Of a DNA stretch of 12,287 bases, positions 1 through 6,375 are shown one piece after another. The first letter of the stretch is position 1; each line of letters begins with the position of its first letter. A program made the translations under genes and the position numbers. The notes beneath the pieces were generated by a model. That model was not told the DNA's origin. It made no database searches and was given only the letters and a program-made list of their open reading frames with translations. Origin of the DNA: Verrucomicrobiota bacterium (lineage in GTDB: Bacteria; Verrucomicrobiota; Verrucomicrobiia; Opitutales; Opitutaceae); NCBI GenBank assembly GCA_030916665.1, contig JAUPWC010000053.1, positions 1-12,287 of the forward strand. The letters run 5' to 3'.

Positions 1-712
1 CATCCTTGTAAATCGGCCAGGTATGCACAGGCCCGAGGTCGGAATAAGCGACGGCGGTGGCGCCGGGGGCGAGCAGCTTGGCGTCGCTGAGAGCCTGCAT
101 CCACATTTCCCAGTCTTCGCCGCCCATGACGGCGATGGTGTCGGCAATGCCGGTTTCGTCGGCAGGCTGGATGGTGACTTCGCTGACGATGCCCTTGTCG
201 GTATCAACCGTCTTGTTGGTGTAGGGTGCCCCGATGGGCTGCAGGGTGGACTTGTGGACGGCGCCGGTGCGCGGGTGCTGGCGGCGGGGCGAAGCGAGGG
301 AATAGACCACGAGATCAACCTGGCCGAGGTCCTTGGCGATCGTGTCGAGGGCCTGCTTCTTGATATCGTCGGAAAAGGCGTCGCCGTTGATGTTCTTAGC
401 GTAGAGGCCGGCGGCGCGGGCGGCCTGGGTGAAGGCGATGGTGTTATACCAGCCGGGCGTGGCGGGGCGGCCCTCTTCGGAGGGGCGCTCGAAAAAGATG
501 CCGAGCGTGGCGGCGCCGGAGCCGAAGGCGGCGGTGATGCGGGAGCCCAGGCCGAAGCCGGTGGAGGAGCCGATCACGAGAACCTTCTTGGGACCGGAAC
601 TGATCGGGCCCTTCGACTTCACGTAATCAATCTGCTGCTGGATGTGGGCGGAACAACCCGTGGGGTGGGCGGTCACGCAGACGAAGCCGCGGACCTTCGG
701 TTTGATGATCAT
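1..712 (-). CDS. fabV: FabV-type enoyl-[acyl-carrier-protein] reductase (NADH), N-terminal 237 residues, cut by window edge
   Basis: FabV reduces the trans-2 double bond of enoyl-ACP/enoyl-CoA with NADH, the last step of each fatty-acid elongation cycle, in the cytoplasm. The minus-strand reading starts [20 protein letters not shown], the family's typical opening. It continues with the nucleotide-binding loop [15 protein letters not shown] (residues 44-58), [25 protein letters not shown] and [10 protein letters not shown], all FabV hallmarks. It ends in WPIYKD, where Tyr235 matches the catalytic Tyr of the family's Y-x8-K motif; the lysine lies beyond the edge. Family members run about 400 residues, so roughly 40% is missing. 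The ATG at 712-710 is chosen because the conserved N-terminus begins there. No clear Shine-Dalgarno sequence is visible, and a candidate promoter lies only a few bases upstream (722-749). Codon use is strongly C/G-ending, suggesting high expression. FabV is known as a triclosan-refractory alternative to FabI. Identification is secure. Confidence 0.96.
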   Translation of the reverse strand, partial: MIIKPKVRGFVCVTAHPTGCSAHIQQQIDYVKSKGPISSGPKKVLVIGSSTGFGLGSRITAAFGSGAATLGIFFERPSEEGRPATPGWYNTIAFTQAARAAGLYAKNINGDAFSDDIKKQALDTIAKDLGQVDLVVYSLASPRRQHPRTGAVHKSTLQPIGAPYTNKTVDTDKGIVSEVTIQPADETGIADTIAVMGGEDWEMWMQALSDAKLLAPGATAVAYSDLGPVHTWPIYKD

Positions 713-721
713 TGCCGGTGA

Positions 722-749
722 ATTCTTGCGCCGCCCTGAGGACTGACAA
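722..749 (-). promoter_or_regulatory. Candidate sigma-70-like promoter for fabV
   Basis: On the minus strand, TTGTCA (749-744) is followed after 16 bases by AAGAAT (727-722). These match the consensus at 5 of 6 and 4 of 6 positions. The -10 box ends 9 bases before the fabV ATG, so a transcript starting 6-7 bases downstream would carry only about 3 bases of leader. This would fit the missing Shine-Dalgarno sequence. It is a pattern match only. Confidence 0.4.
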
Positions 750-767
750 GAGCCAAGTTGGGACCGG

Positions 768-794
768 AAAAACTTGCTTGCACCGTTCCGGTGC
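768..794 (-). terminator. Possible weak terminator after the anti-sigma gene
   Basis: A perfect 6-bp inverted repeat with a 3-base loop (GCACCG, GAA, CGGTGC on the minus strand, 794-780) lies 12 bases past the anti-sigma stop codon. The T5 run (772-768) begins seven bases below the stem, further away than in a standard intrinsic terminator, so termination may be partial. It sits in the 94-bp gap between the anti-sigma gene and fabV and upstream of the candidate fabV promoter, which suggests separate transcription units. Confidence 0.35.
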
Positions 795-806
795 GACCCG
801 TGCGGC

Positions 807-1646
807 TCAGATTTCGGGCAATTTGCCGAGCAGGACGATCGGTCCTTCCGCCTTGGGCACGCCCCCTTTCTTCTCCAGGCTGATGGCAAAGGCCGTGGCC
901 CTGGTGACCGGCTGGTCGGGACGAAAGGCGAGCGAGACGCTCCCGTCGCGCGCGACATGAAACACTCCGCCGTTGACGGGATTTTGGTAGGCCGGGTCGA
1001 TCACCCAGATCTGGTAATCCTGCTCGTCGGCGATGGCCGGCAGTTTTTCAAACGTGAGCAGGCCGGCCTGTTGGTCGGGGTCCCACACCGCGATGGCACG
1101 GGCCTGGGCGGTGTTGCCGGCGAGTGATGCGAGTGCCGAGACCTTTAGGCGAGCGAGGTCCTCGGAACGTTGCAGGCGCCGGCCGAAATCGGTCACCATT
1201 TGTTCCGCGAGCAGGGAACGCTCGGCCAGCTGGTTGCGGGCGCTCTCGTAGGCGATGATGGCCAGCCGATGTTCGGTGCGCAACGAAGCGTTTTCGGAGC
1301 GGAGGGAGAGCGCCTGTGAGGCGAACCAGGCGGAGCTCAGTGCCAGCACCGCTGCGGCGGCCCACGGCACGTAGCGGCGGAAGGACACGGTCAGGATCTC
1401 GGCGGCCGGAGCCGTATCCACGGGCTGCGGCGCACAGGCGGCCAGAATGCTTGCCTTGAGTCCGGCCGGGACGGGCATAGGCGGAGCGGCAAGCGCGAGC
1501 GCGGCGGAGCAACCGGTCAACGAGTCAACCAGGCCCTGCAGTTCGCGGCTATTGGAAATCTCCGACTCGAACGTGCGGCGCTCCGGGTCATCGAGGAGCC
1601 CGAGGACGTGGAGGGTGGCCAGCTCTTCATGGCGGTCCGAGATCAT
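807..1646 (-). CDS. RskA-family membrane anti-sigma factor
   Basis: This is the predicted inhibitor of the ECF sigma factor encoded directly upstream, holding it at the inner membrane until a signal releases it. The 279-residue protein has a short N-terminal sigma-binding region (about 1-50, with [21 protein letters not shown], the 'A-LGLLD-E' style seen in RskA proteins), then one membrane segment (about 92-110). A probable coiled-coil stretch (112-165, rich in Glu, Arg and Leu) follows. The C-terminal extracytoplasmic RskA domain (about 176-275) includes [29 protein letters not shown] and [13 protein letters not shown]. No zinc-binding HxxxCxxC motif is present, consistent with RskA rather than ZAS-type anti-sigmas. 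The ATG at 1646 overlaps the sigma stop codon in an ATGA tetranucleotide, which fixes the start and implies translational coupling. The family assignment is firm; the inducing signal cannot be read from sequence. Confidence 0.92.
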   Translation of the reverse strand: MISDRHEELATLHVLGLLDDPERRTFESEISNSRELQGLVDSLTGCSAALALAAPPMPVPAGLKASILAACAPQPVDTAPAAEILTVSFRRYVPWAAAAVLALSSAWFASQALSLRSENASLRTEHRLAIIAYESARNQLAERSLLAEQMVTDFGRRLQRSEDLARLKVSALASLAGNTAQARAIAVWDPDQQAGLLTFEKLPAIADEQDYQIWVIDPAYQNPVNGGVFHVARDGSVSLAFRPDQPVTRATAFAISLEKKGGVPKAEGPIVLLGKLPEI

Positions 1647-2239
1647 AGCCGGGCGGGAAGTCGGTCCTTCAGCTTGAGCAGTCCGCGGCGGATGCGGGCC
1701 TTGATCGTGCCGAGCGGCTCCCTGAGGCGTTCGGCGATTTCCTGCTGGGTGAGTCCGCCGAAGAAGGCCAGTTCGATGGCCTGCTGCTGGTCGGGAGCGA
1801 GTTCGGCGAGCGCAGCGCGCACGGCGGCGTTCTTTTCGCGCAGCCAAAGCGTGCTGGCGGAATCGCCTTCATCGGACAAGGGCGCGGGTTGCAGCTCGGG
1901 GGCGGCGGTGGCGAGAATCTCCGAGCGCCGCTGGCGCATGCGGATACGATCGATGGCGCGGTTGCGCGTCAGAGTCACGGCCCAGGAAAACACGCTGCCG
2001 CGGCTGGAGTCGTAACTGGCGGCCGTCCTCCAGAGCTGGAGAAAAATATCCTGGGTGAGGTCCTGCGCTTCCGTGGCGTCGCCCAGCATGCGGTAGGCGA
2101 GCGAATAGAGCGGCCCGCTCAGCTGGTCGTAGAGCGTTCCCATGGCGGCATTGTCGCCACCGGCCATGGCAGCCACCAGCCGTGCCTGGTCGTGCTGGCG
2201 GTCGTCTCCGCCAGAAAGTTTTTTTTCACCCTGACTCAT
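1643..2239 (-). CDS. ECF-type RNA polymerase sigma factor (SigK/RskA-partnered group)
   Basis: This protein directs RNA polymerase to a dedicated promoter set when freed from its anti-sigma partner. From the ATG at 2239 it has 198 residues. Region 2 (about 33-105) includes DATEAQDLTQDIFLQLW and the promoter-melting segment SWAVTLTRNRAIDRIRMRQRR. A linker of about 40 residues follows, then region 4 (about 141-195) with LTQQEIAERLREPLGTIKARI, the helix-turn-helix that reads the -35 element. Its stop codon overlaps the anti-sigma ATG (ATGA, 1646-1643). The start is uncertain. The alternative in-frame ATG at 2317 would add 26 residues with no sigma-like character, but it lies 7 bases below an ECF-like -10 box, where a leaderless mRNA would begin. 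Neither start has a Shine-Dalgarno sequence. Codons 5-7 contain a run of eight A residues, unusual in this GC-rich DNA. The gene lies 153 bp downstream of the exosortase block on the same strand. Confidence 0.94.
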   Translation of the reverse strand: MSQGEKKLSGGDDRQHDQARLVAAMAGGDNAAMGTLYDQLSGPLYSLAYRMLGDATEAQDLTQDIFLQLWRTAASYDSSRGSVFSWAVTLTRNRAIDRIRMRQRRSEILATAAPELQPAPLSDEGDSASTLWLREKNAAVRAALAELAPDQQQAIELAFFGGLTQQEIAERLREPLGTIKARIRRGLLKLKDRLPARL

Positions 2240-2324
2240 GCTGGTGCGGCGAACCGGACTGCGGTCGAGCACGACCGTCCCGGCGAACTGTAGGGCGGAG
2301 TCTGTGACCAAGAGCATGCCATGG

Positions 2325-2352
2325 GATACGCGCGTTGCGGAAACACGGATGC
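2325..2352 (-). promoter_or_regulatory. Candidate ECF-type (autoregulatory) promoter of the sigma/anti-sigma pair
   Basis: On the minus strand, GCATCC (2352-2347), a 16-base spacer and CGTATC (2330-2325) resemble the two-block form of ECF promoters. CATCC-type -35 boxes are known for SigK-like factors in mycobacteria. ECF sigma operons commonly transcribe themselves, so the site is well placed. The predicted start point falls within 1-2 bases of the ATG at 2317, so translation could be leaderless from there, or could begin at 2239 behind a leader of about 80 bases. This is a motif match with no experimental support. Confidence 0.4.
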
Positions 2353-2392
2353 AAAGATTTGAAAATCACCCGGCATGGCAATCCCAATGCCG

Positions 2393-2485
2393 CTACAGCA
2401 CCGCGAGGCCGATGAGTCCGAGCACGATGAGCCCTGCGACAACGGCGAGAGTGAGGCGTTCCTGTTTGGTCAGGGAGAAGGGCAT
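2393..2485 (-). CDS. Thirty-residue single-pass membrane peptide downstream of the exosortase
   Basis: This is a short open frame beginning 5 bases after the exosortase stop codon. The predicted peptide has a polar, charged head (MPFSLTKQERLT) and one hydrophobic stretch (about residues 13-30, AVVAGLIVLGLIGLAVL) that runs to the C-terminus. The positive charges precede the membrane segment. It lacks the PEP-like motif and trailing arginines of exosortase targets, so it is unlikely to be a sorting substrate. Tight spacing to the exosortase suggests translation by reinitiation and a place in the same operon. A role as an accessory membrane subunit is possible but not shown. I do not recognise a family. 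The main doubt is whether so short a frame is translated. Confidence 0.55.
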   Translation of the reverse strand: MPFSLTKQERLTLAVVAGLIVLGLIGLAVL

Positions 2486-2490
2486 GGGGT

Positions 2491-4104
2491 TCAGAGGCCG
2501 GTGCGGTCGAGTCCGGTCAGGATTTCCCGCATCAGCGGGTCGCCGGCCAGTTCGTCCCATGGCCGGTTGCTGGAAAGGCGCACGAAATACTGGCTGCCCT
2601 GCCGTTTGAAGCCGTATTGCCAGGCGATCTGGAGCAACGCGGGAATGGAGTAAGGGTCGCGGTAGTCGATCGCGCGACCGTCGAAGACGTGCCAGAACCA
2701 CACATGCTGCGCATGCCCGCGATCCGTGCGGAAGAGGCGGTATTCCGCCGGAGTCAGCTCGATCCCCGATGCGCTCAGGACTTGGCGGCGGTCCGCACCG
2801 GTGGTCTGGCTGTTCCACCCGGCGCCCGGCCAGCAGGCGTCGGGGGTGTGCGAGGCCACACGGCTCACGGAAGTTTGGCCGGGCGGCCAGTAGGCGATAT
2901 AAACCGTGACCTGCGTCGGTTGGCCGTCGGCATGGGGTTTCATGTAGGTGCGCTCGACGAGATGCGTGGTCTGCAAGATCCCGGTGAACTGGTAGAGATC
3001 GTCGGAATCCCTGGCCGTCCAGTCTTCGGTGGCAACGGGTAGCAACTCGACGAGTGCGGGGTGTTCGGTTGCCGAGTCGGACCCTTCGCGAGAGTGGCCG
3101 AAGAAAAACAACCCCAACGCGACCGCCAGCACGGTTTCGGTCCAGAAAATGCGGAGAAGGGAGCGAGGCACCGGTCCGGCTCCAGCCGGCACAGGTGCCG
3201 GAACCACGGCCTCCTTGGATTCCAACAGGATGGCCAGTCCGGCCAGCGCCGCGGCGGTGATGCCGAGAATGGCGAAGCCCGTGATGTCGTGCCAGGTGCC
3301 GGCGATCTCCACGCCGTCGTTGGCCAGCAGGGTCAGCGTGAGCGAGCGCAGGAGATTCATGCCGAGCGCAAAAACCGGGGCCAGCGCGATCAGCACCAGC
3401 CGGCGGAGCGGACGCCGCACCTGCCACGCGGCGAAGAAGAAGCCCGCATAGACGCATGAGATCAGGCTGCGCACGCCGCTGCAGGCTTCCTCGACACCGA
3501 CAGTCGTGCGCGCGAGCTCGATGACGTTGCCATGCTGGCGCGCGGGCACGCCGATCAGGTGCAGCATGTTCATGACGTTGGTCGTCACCCAGGACTGCAG
3601 TCCGAGCGTGAGTCGCGAGTAGGTTCCGTCCGGAATCGGTGCCACCAGCAGCCAGAGCAGCACGGCCGTCACGCTGATCCAGTTGAGCGGAACCAGCCGC
3701 ACCTGCTCGTGCCCGAGCAGCAGCAGGCCGCCACCGAGCAGGCAGACCAGCGCGGCGGAGAACAGGAAGAGCACGACGGCGTGCGACCACGCCAGGGTGG
3801 CGGCGAAAAGTCCGGCCAGCGCGAGGATCAGCAGACCGGCGCCGAGCACCGCGGCGAGCAGGGGAATGTTCCAGGCCCGCGCGGGCACCCAGCGCCACGG
3901 ACCCTGCCGGCGGCTTTCCCAAAGCAGCAGAAGGAAGATCAGCGGCGCGAAGAACCCGTGCGAGAGGTCGGGGTTTTGCCGCCACTCGGGCCAGAGCATT
4001 GCGGAGCAAACCGCGGTGCCGAGCAGCAGGGCCGTAACGATGCCGAGAACCGGCCCGGAAGGCCGGCCGGCGGCGATGCCGGAATTGGGCGTGGCGGCGT
4101 TCAT
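2491..4104 (-). CDS. Exosortase (membrane transpeptidase-like) fused to a C-terminal EpsI domain
   Basis: Exosortases cleave a C-terminal sorting signal (PEP-CTERM and variants) from exported proteins and are thought to pass them on to the cell surface or an exopolysaccharide matrix. The 537-residue protein has about eight membrane helices (about 18-295). The early PDLSHGFFAP motif is at 45-54 and the three catalytic landmarks are in order: Cys208 in VEEACSGVRSL, Arg253 in NLLRSLTL and His272 in TWHDITGF. After a Pro/Ala linker (298-313) and another membrane helix (about 318-336) comes a soluble EpsI (DUF3485-type) domain, with YIAYWPPGQ, RVASHTPDACWPGAGW (415-430) and VWFWHVFDGR. EpsI is often a separate protein; here it is fused. 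The ATG at 4104 overlaps the stop of the upstream TPR gene (ATGA), supporting the start. No candidate substrate lies in the window, so the recognised tail is unknown. The exact exosortase subtype cannot be decided here. Confidence 0.95.
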   Translation of the reverse strand: MNAATPNSGIAAGRPSGPVLGIVTALLLGTAVCSAMLWPEWRQNPDLSHGFFAPLIFLLLLWESRRQGPWRWVPARAWNIPLLAAVLGAGLLILALAGLFAATLAWSHAVVLFLFSAALVCLLGGGLLLLGHEQVRLVPLNWISVTAVLLWLLVAPIPDGTYSRLTLGLQSWVTTNVMNMLHLIGVPARQHGNVIELARTTVGVEEACSGVRSLISCVYAGFFFAAWQVRRPLRRLVLIALAPVFALGMNLLRSLTLTLLANDGVEIAGTWHDITGFAILGITAAALAGLAILLESKEAVVPAPVPAGAGPVPRSLLRIFWTETVLAVALGLFFFGHSREGSDSATEHPALVELLPVATEDWTARDSDDLYQFTGILQTTHLVERTYMKPHADGQPTQVTVYIAYWPPGQTSVSRVASHTPDACWPGAGWNSQTTGADRRQVLSASGIELTPAEYRLFRTDRGHAQHVWFWHVFDGRAIDYRDPYSIPALLQIAWQYGFKRQGSQYFVRLSSNRPWDELAGDPLMREILTGLDRTGL

Positions 4105-5633
4105 TTCCGCTCGGATAAGGTTGGACGCTCCAACAGCGCGTAAATGACCTCCAGGGGCAGAGGGACCAGGGGCAGCACCTGGGTCAGCTGATCATTGTTG
4201 CCGGGCACGGTGAGCAGCCCGGCCACAACGCGCAGGGCCTTGGCGTCGGACGAGGTGAACCGTGCGATCACCGCGGCCGTGTGTTCGGACCGGGCCTTGT
4301 CCTGGCCGGCCACGGCCGCCAGATAGGCGGCGTGGTAAAGAGGGAGGCTGTCGCCGGTGAGTGCCGGCCCGTGTTGCAGGAAACGGTCCAGGAAGCGCGC
4401 CAGCCCGGCCGGTTCCGGGTGGCGCACAAAACACGCGGCGAGCTGCGCGGCGAGGCGCGGCGACAGCGGATAACTGAGGAGCGTGTCGTATTCCGCTTCC
4501 AGCAGGGAGGTCCATTTTCGCGCATGCAGGATGCGCAGGCGGAGAAGCGAGGCCTCGTCGGGGGGCAGGAGTTTGCCGTAGGAAATGATGACCTCCGCGG
4601 CCTGGTCGAAACGTTCAAGGTCGATGAGACGATCCACCTGATACCGCGGTGGGTAGGCGCTGCCCGGCTGGTTGTTGACGCGCGCCAGCCGGGCGACGGC
4701 CTGTTCGTGACGTCCCTGGAGAAGGAGGATTTCTGTGCGCACCACCTCGGTGCACCAGTCGGGCAGGCCGGTGTGGTGTTGGATGAGTTCCGTGAGCACC
4801 GCTTCGTCCCGGGTTTGGCGCACGGCAAAGAGCAGGCAATGCAGCCACGCTTCCCGGCGCCCGGCGTCCTCAGTGAGCATGGTGGCTGCCAGCGGCTTGA
4901 TCCGGGCGTAGTCGGCGCGGGCGAGCAGCGTGCGGATCCAAACCTGCGCGGTGGCGGGTCTTTGCTCGGGCACATCCTGCATGAGCCGCTCATAGATATG
5001 TTCGGCGACGTAGGCCTGCCCCGCCATCTGCGAGAGACTCGCGAGGGTCAGGCCGGCGGAGTGGTTGCGCGGGTTGAGCTCGCAGACGCGCTGGAGGGCG
5101 AGCAGGGCCTCCGGGTAGTTGCCGGCGGCGATGGCCTGCTGGGCGCGCGTGGCATAGAGTTTTTCCTGCGAGGCGCGCAACTCGGACCACAGCGGCGGCC
5201 AGGCCACGGTGATGTAGCTGACTTCGTAACTGGCGGTGCGGAGGAAGGCGAACACCGCCACCGTGCCGGCCACGTAGAGCGCCGCGAGCATGCCGCCGCC
5301 GAATAGCGCGGCCCGGCCCCAGAACGGACGCACCCGCTCGGCATCTACGCCGCAGCGCCAGCCGTCCTTGGTCCGGGTGAGCAGCGGGCACACGCGGCGG
5401 AAGCGCTCGGGGCGCCGCCAGTGGGTGATGGCGCTGCAGCGGGAGTCGAGCGCATGGCCCGAGTCGCTGTAGTGCTGGCAGGGGCAGGAGTCGCGATGGG
5501 CGCCGCGCAGGCGGAACCAGGTTTTGCGGGCGTTCCAGTAGAACAACGCCCACCAGAACAGGAAGAAGTCTGTCAGCCAGCCAGCCACCCCGGCACCGTA
5601 GGGTGGCCGGCCGGCGCCGCAACGGCAATTCAC
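4101..5633 (-). CDS. Membrane-anchored TPR protein with a cysteine-rich N-terminal module
   Basis: This 510-residue protein is translationally coupled to the exosortase. The N-terminal part (1-100) is unusual: an aromatic hydrophobic patch (WLTDFFLFWWALFYW, about 19-33), then cysteines at 50, 52, 66, 82 and 94 in DSCPCQHY, SRCSAITHW, RRVCPLL and GWRCGV, besides Cys3 and Cys5. Their spacing looks like a metal-binding cluster, though this is an inference. One clear membrane helix follows (about 107-131). The rest is alpha-helical with TPR-like repeats, clearest at 160-220 (AIAAGNYPEALLALQRVCELNP and the following helix pair). TPR proteins often accompany exosortase loci and may act as scaffolds; the exact role here is unknown. 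The start is the GTG at 5633, the earliest start codon in a frame that opens at a stop near 5665. A GTG at residue 16 is an alternative. No Shine-Dalgarno sequence helps decide. Confidence 0.82.
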   Translation of the reverse strand: MNCRCGAGRPPYGAGVAGWLTDFFLFWWALFYWNARKTWFRLRGAHRDSCPCQHYSDSGHALDSRCSAITHWRRPERFRRVCPLLTRTKDGWRCGVDAERVRPFWGRAALFGGGMLAALYVAGTVAVFAFLRTASYEVSYITVAWPPLWSELRASQEKLYATRAQQAIAAGNYPEALLALQRVCELNPRNHSAGLTLASLSQMAGQAYVAEHIYERLMQDVPEQRPATAQVWIRTLLARADYARIKPLAATMLTEDAGRREAWLHCLLFAVRQTRDEAVLTELIQHHTGLPDWCTEVVRTEILLLQGRHEQAVARLARVNNQPGSAYPPRYQVDRLIDLERFDQAAEVIISYGKLLPPDEASLLRLRILHARKWTSLLEAEYDTLLSYPLSPRLAAQLAACFVRHPEPAGLARFLDRFLQHGPALTGDSLPLYHAAYLAAVAGQDKARSEHTAAVIARFTSSDAKALRVVAGLLTVPGNNDQLTQVLPLVPLPLEVIYALLERPTLSERK

Positions 5634-5642
5634 CGGCCGTCT

Positions 5643-5670
5643 TTGACGGGAGAGTTTTTCTGGCTAGAAT
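5643..5670 (+). promoter_or_regulatory. Promoter of the redoxin gene
   Basis: TTGACG (5643-5648) and TAGAAT (5665-5670) are separated by 16 bases and match the sigma-70 consensus at 5 of 6 positions each. Transcription would begin near 5677, giving a leader of about 12 bases before the ATG at 5689, with no Shine-Dalgarno sequence. The promoter fills the 55-bp gap between this gene and the divergent TPR gene. No equally good promoter was found pointing toward the TPR gene. Confidence 0.6.
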
Positions 5671-5676
5671 CAGCCA
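5661..5676. promoter_or_regulatory. Inverted repeat over the redoxin -10 box, possible operator
   Basis: TGGCT (5661-5665) and AGCCA (5672-5676) are 5-bp inverted arms around a 6-base centre, spanning the -10 hexamer and the predicted start point. A second short palindrome, CCGTC-TTT-GACGG (5637-5649), overlaps the -35 box. Either could bind a repressor, but arms this short occur often by chance in GC-rich DNA. Confidence 0.22.
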
Positions 5677-5688
5677 TCTTTCCACGCC

Positions 5689-6306
5689 ATGAAATCGCTC
5701 ACCCAAACCCTCCTCGCGGGGGCCGCTGTCGTGGCCTTCGCCGTTGCCGCCCACGCGGCGCCCGCCGTCGGTCAGCCTGCGCCGGATTTCACGCTCACCG
5801 ACATCAGCGGTCAGCCGCACAGCCTGTCCGCCTACAAGGGCCGGACCGTCGTGCTCGAGTGGGTCAATCCGGAGTGCCCCATCGTCAGGAAGCACTACGA
5901 GAAGAGCGGAAATATTCCCGCCACGCAAAAGGCCGCCCTCGCCGACGGCGCGGTCTGGCTGGCGATCAACTCCGGCCATCCCGGGGCGCAGGGAGATTTC
6001 GATGCCGCCCAGGTCGCCGAGTGGAGCAAGAAGAACAACACCGCCTTCACCGCCTACCTCCGCGACCAAAATGGCAAGGTCGGCAAGCTCTACGACGCCC
6101 GGCAAACGCCCACGCTCTTCATCATCAATCCCGCGGGCACGCTCGTCTATGCCGGCGGCATCGACGACATCAGCTCGGGCAACGCAGCGGACATCGCCCG
6201 CGCCAACAACTACGTCAAGGCCGCGCTCGCCGAGCTGAAATCCGGCAAACCCGTCTCGAAGCCCGTCACCAAGGCCTACGGCTGCAATGTGAAATACGCC
6301 AACTGA
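5689..6306 (+). CDS. Secreted thioredoxin-fold redoxin (peroxiredoxin-like, one active-site Cys)
   Basis: This is a 205-residue exported protein of the AhpC/TSA-redoxin superfamily, expected in the periplasm. A signal peptide (about 1-23, LLAGAAVVAFAVAAHA, likely cleaved after AHA) precedes the redoxin domain, which opens APAVGQPAPDFTLTDISGQ. The active-site region reads EWVNPECPIVRKHY: Cys63 is followed by Pro and lacks the second Cys of a CxxC motif, so this is not a classical thiol-disulfide exchanger. RQTPTLFIINP (138-148) supplies the cis-Pro loop. A second Cys (199) sits in the C-terminal KAYGCNVKYAN and might act as a resolving or pairing residue. That tail, with GGIDD and NNYVKAAL, is typical of a redoxin group common in planctomycetes and Verrucomicrobia. 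It is the only plus-strand gene here, with its own promoter and terminator. Substrate is unknown. Confidence 0.93.
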   Translation: MKSLTQTLLAGAAVVAFAVAAHAAPAVGQPAPDFTLTDISGQPHSLSAYKGRTVVLEWVNPECPIVRKHYEKSGNIPATQKAALADGAVWLAINSGHPGAQGDFDAAQVAEWSKKNNTAFTAYLRDQNGKVGKLYDARQTPTLFIINPAGTLVYAGGIDDISSGNAADIARANNYVKAALAELKSGKPVSKPVTKAYGCNVKYAN

Positions 6307-6333
6307 GCCGGTGCCGCTTTCCTGTCTTTATTC

Positions 6334-6360
6334 AAGCCGGAGCTGGGGCTCCGGCTTTTT
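6334..6360 (+). terminator. Intrinsic terminator of the redoxin gene
   Basis: A perfect 10-bp stem, AAGCCGGAGC (6334-6343) paired with GCTCCGGCTT (6348-6357) around a TGGG loop, runs directly into five T residues (6356-6360). It lies 28 bases past the redoxin stop and 16 bases before the end of the converging permease gene. On the opposite strand the stem is not followed by a T-run, so it should act mainly on the redoxin transcript. Confidence 0.9.
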
Positions 6361-6375
6361 GCTGACCGGTTTCTA

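Noticed and set aside
23..721. A plus-strand frame of 232 residues opposite fabV
   Set aside because: The minus strand encodes a clear FabV with its catalytic Tyr; the plus frame is Gly/Asp-rich antisense.
2393..2485. The small peptide as an exosortase sorting substrate
   Set aside because: It has no PEP-like motif, no exported domain and no arginine cluster after the hydrophobic helix.
2393..4009. A 538-residue minus-strand frame overlapping the exosortase in another frame
   Set aside because: It is Arg/Ala-rich shadow sequence over the exosortase. Only its last 30 codons (2485-2393), which lie beyond the exosortase, are kept as a possible small gene.
4281..5306. A 341-residue plus-strand frame opposite the TPR gene
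   Set aside because: It has no recognisable motif, and the opposite strand has membrane and TPR patterns and is coupled to the exosortase.
4990..6105. A minus-strand frame spanning the TPR and redoxin genes
   Set aside because: It crosses two convincing genes on opposite strands in a shadow frame and shows no domain.
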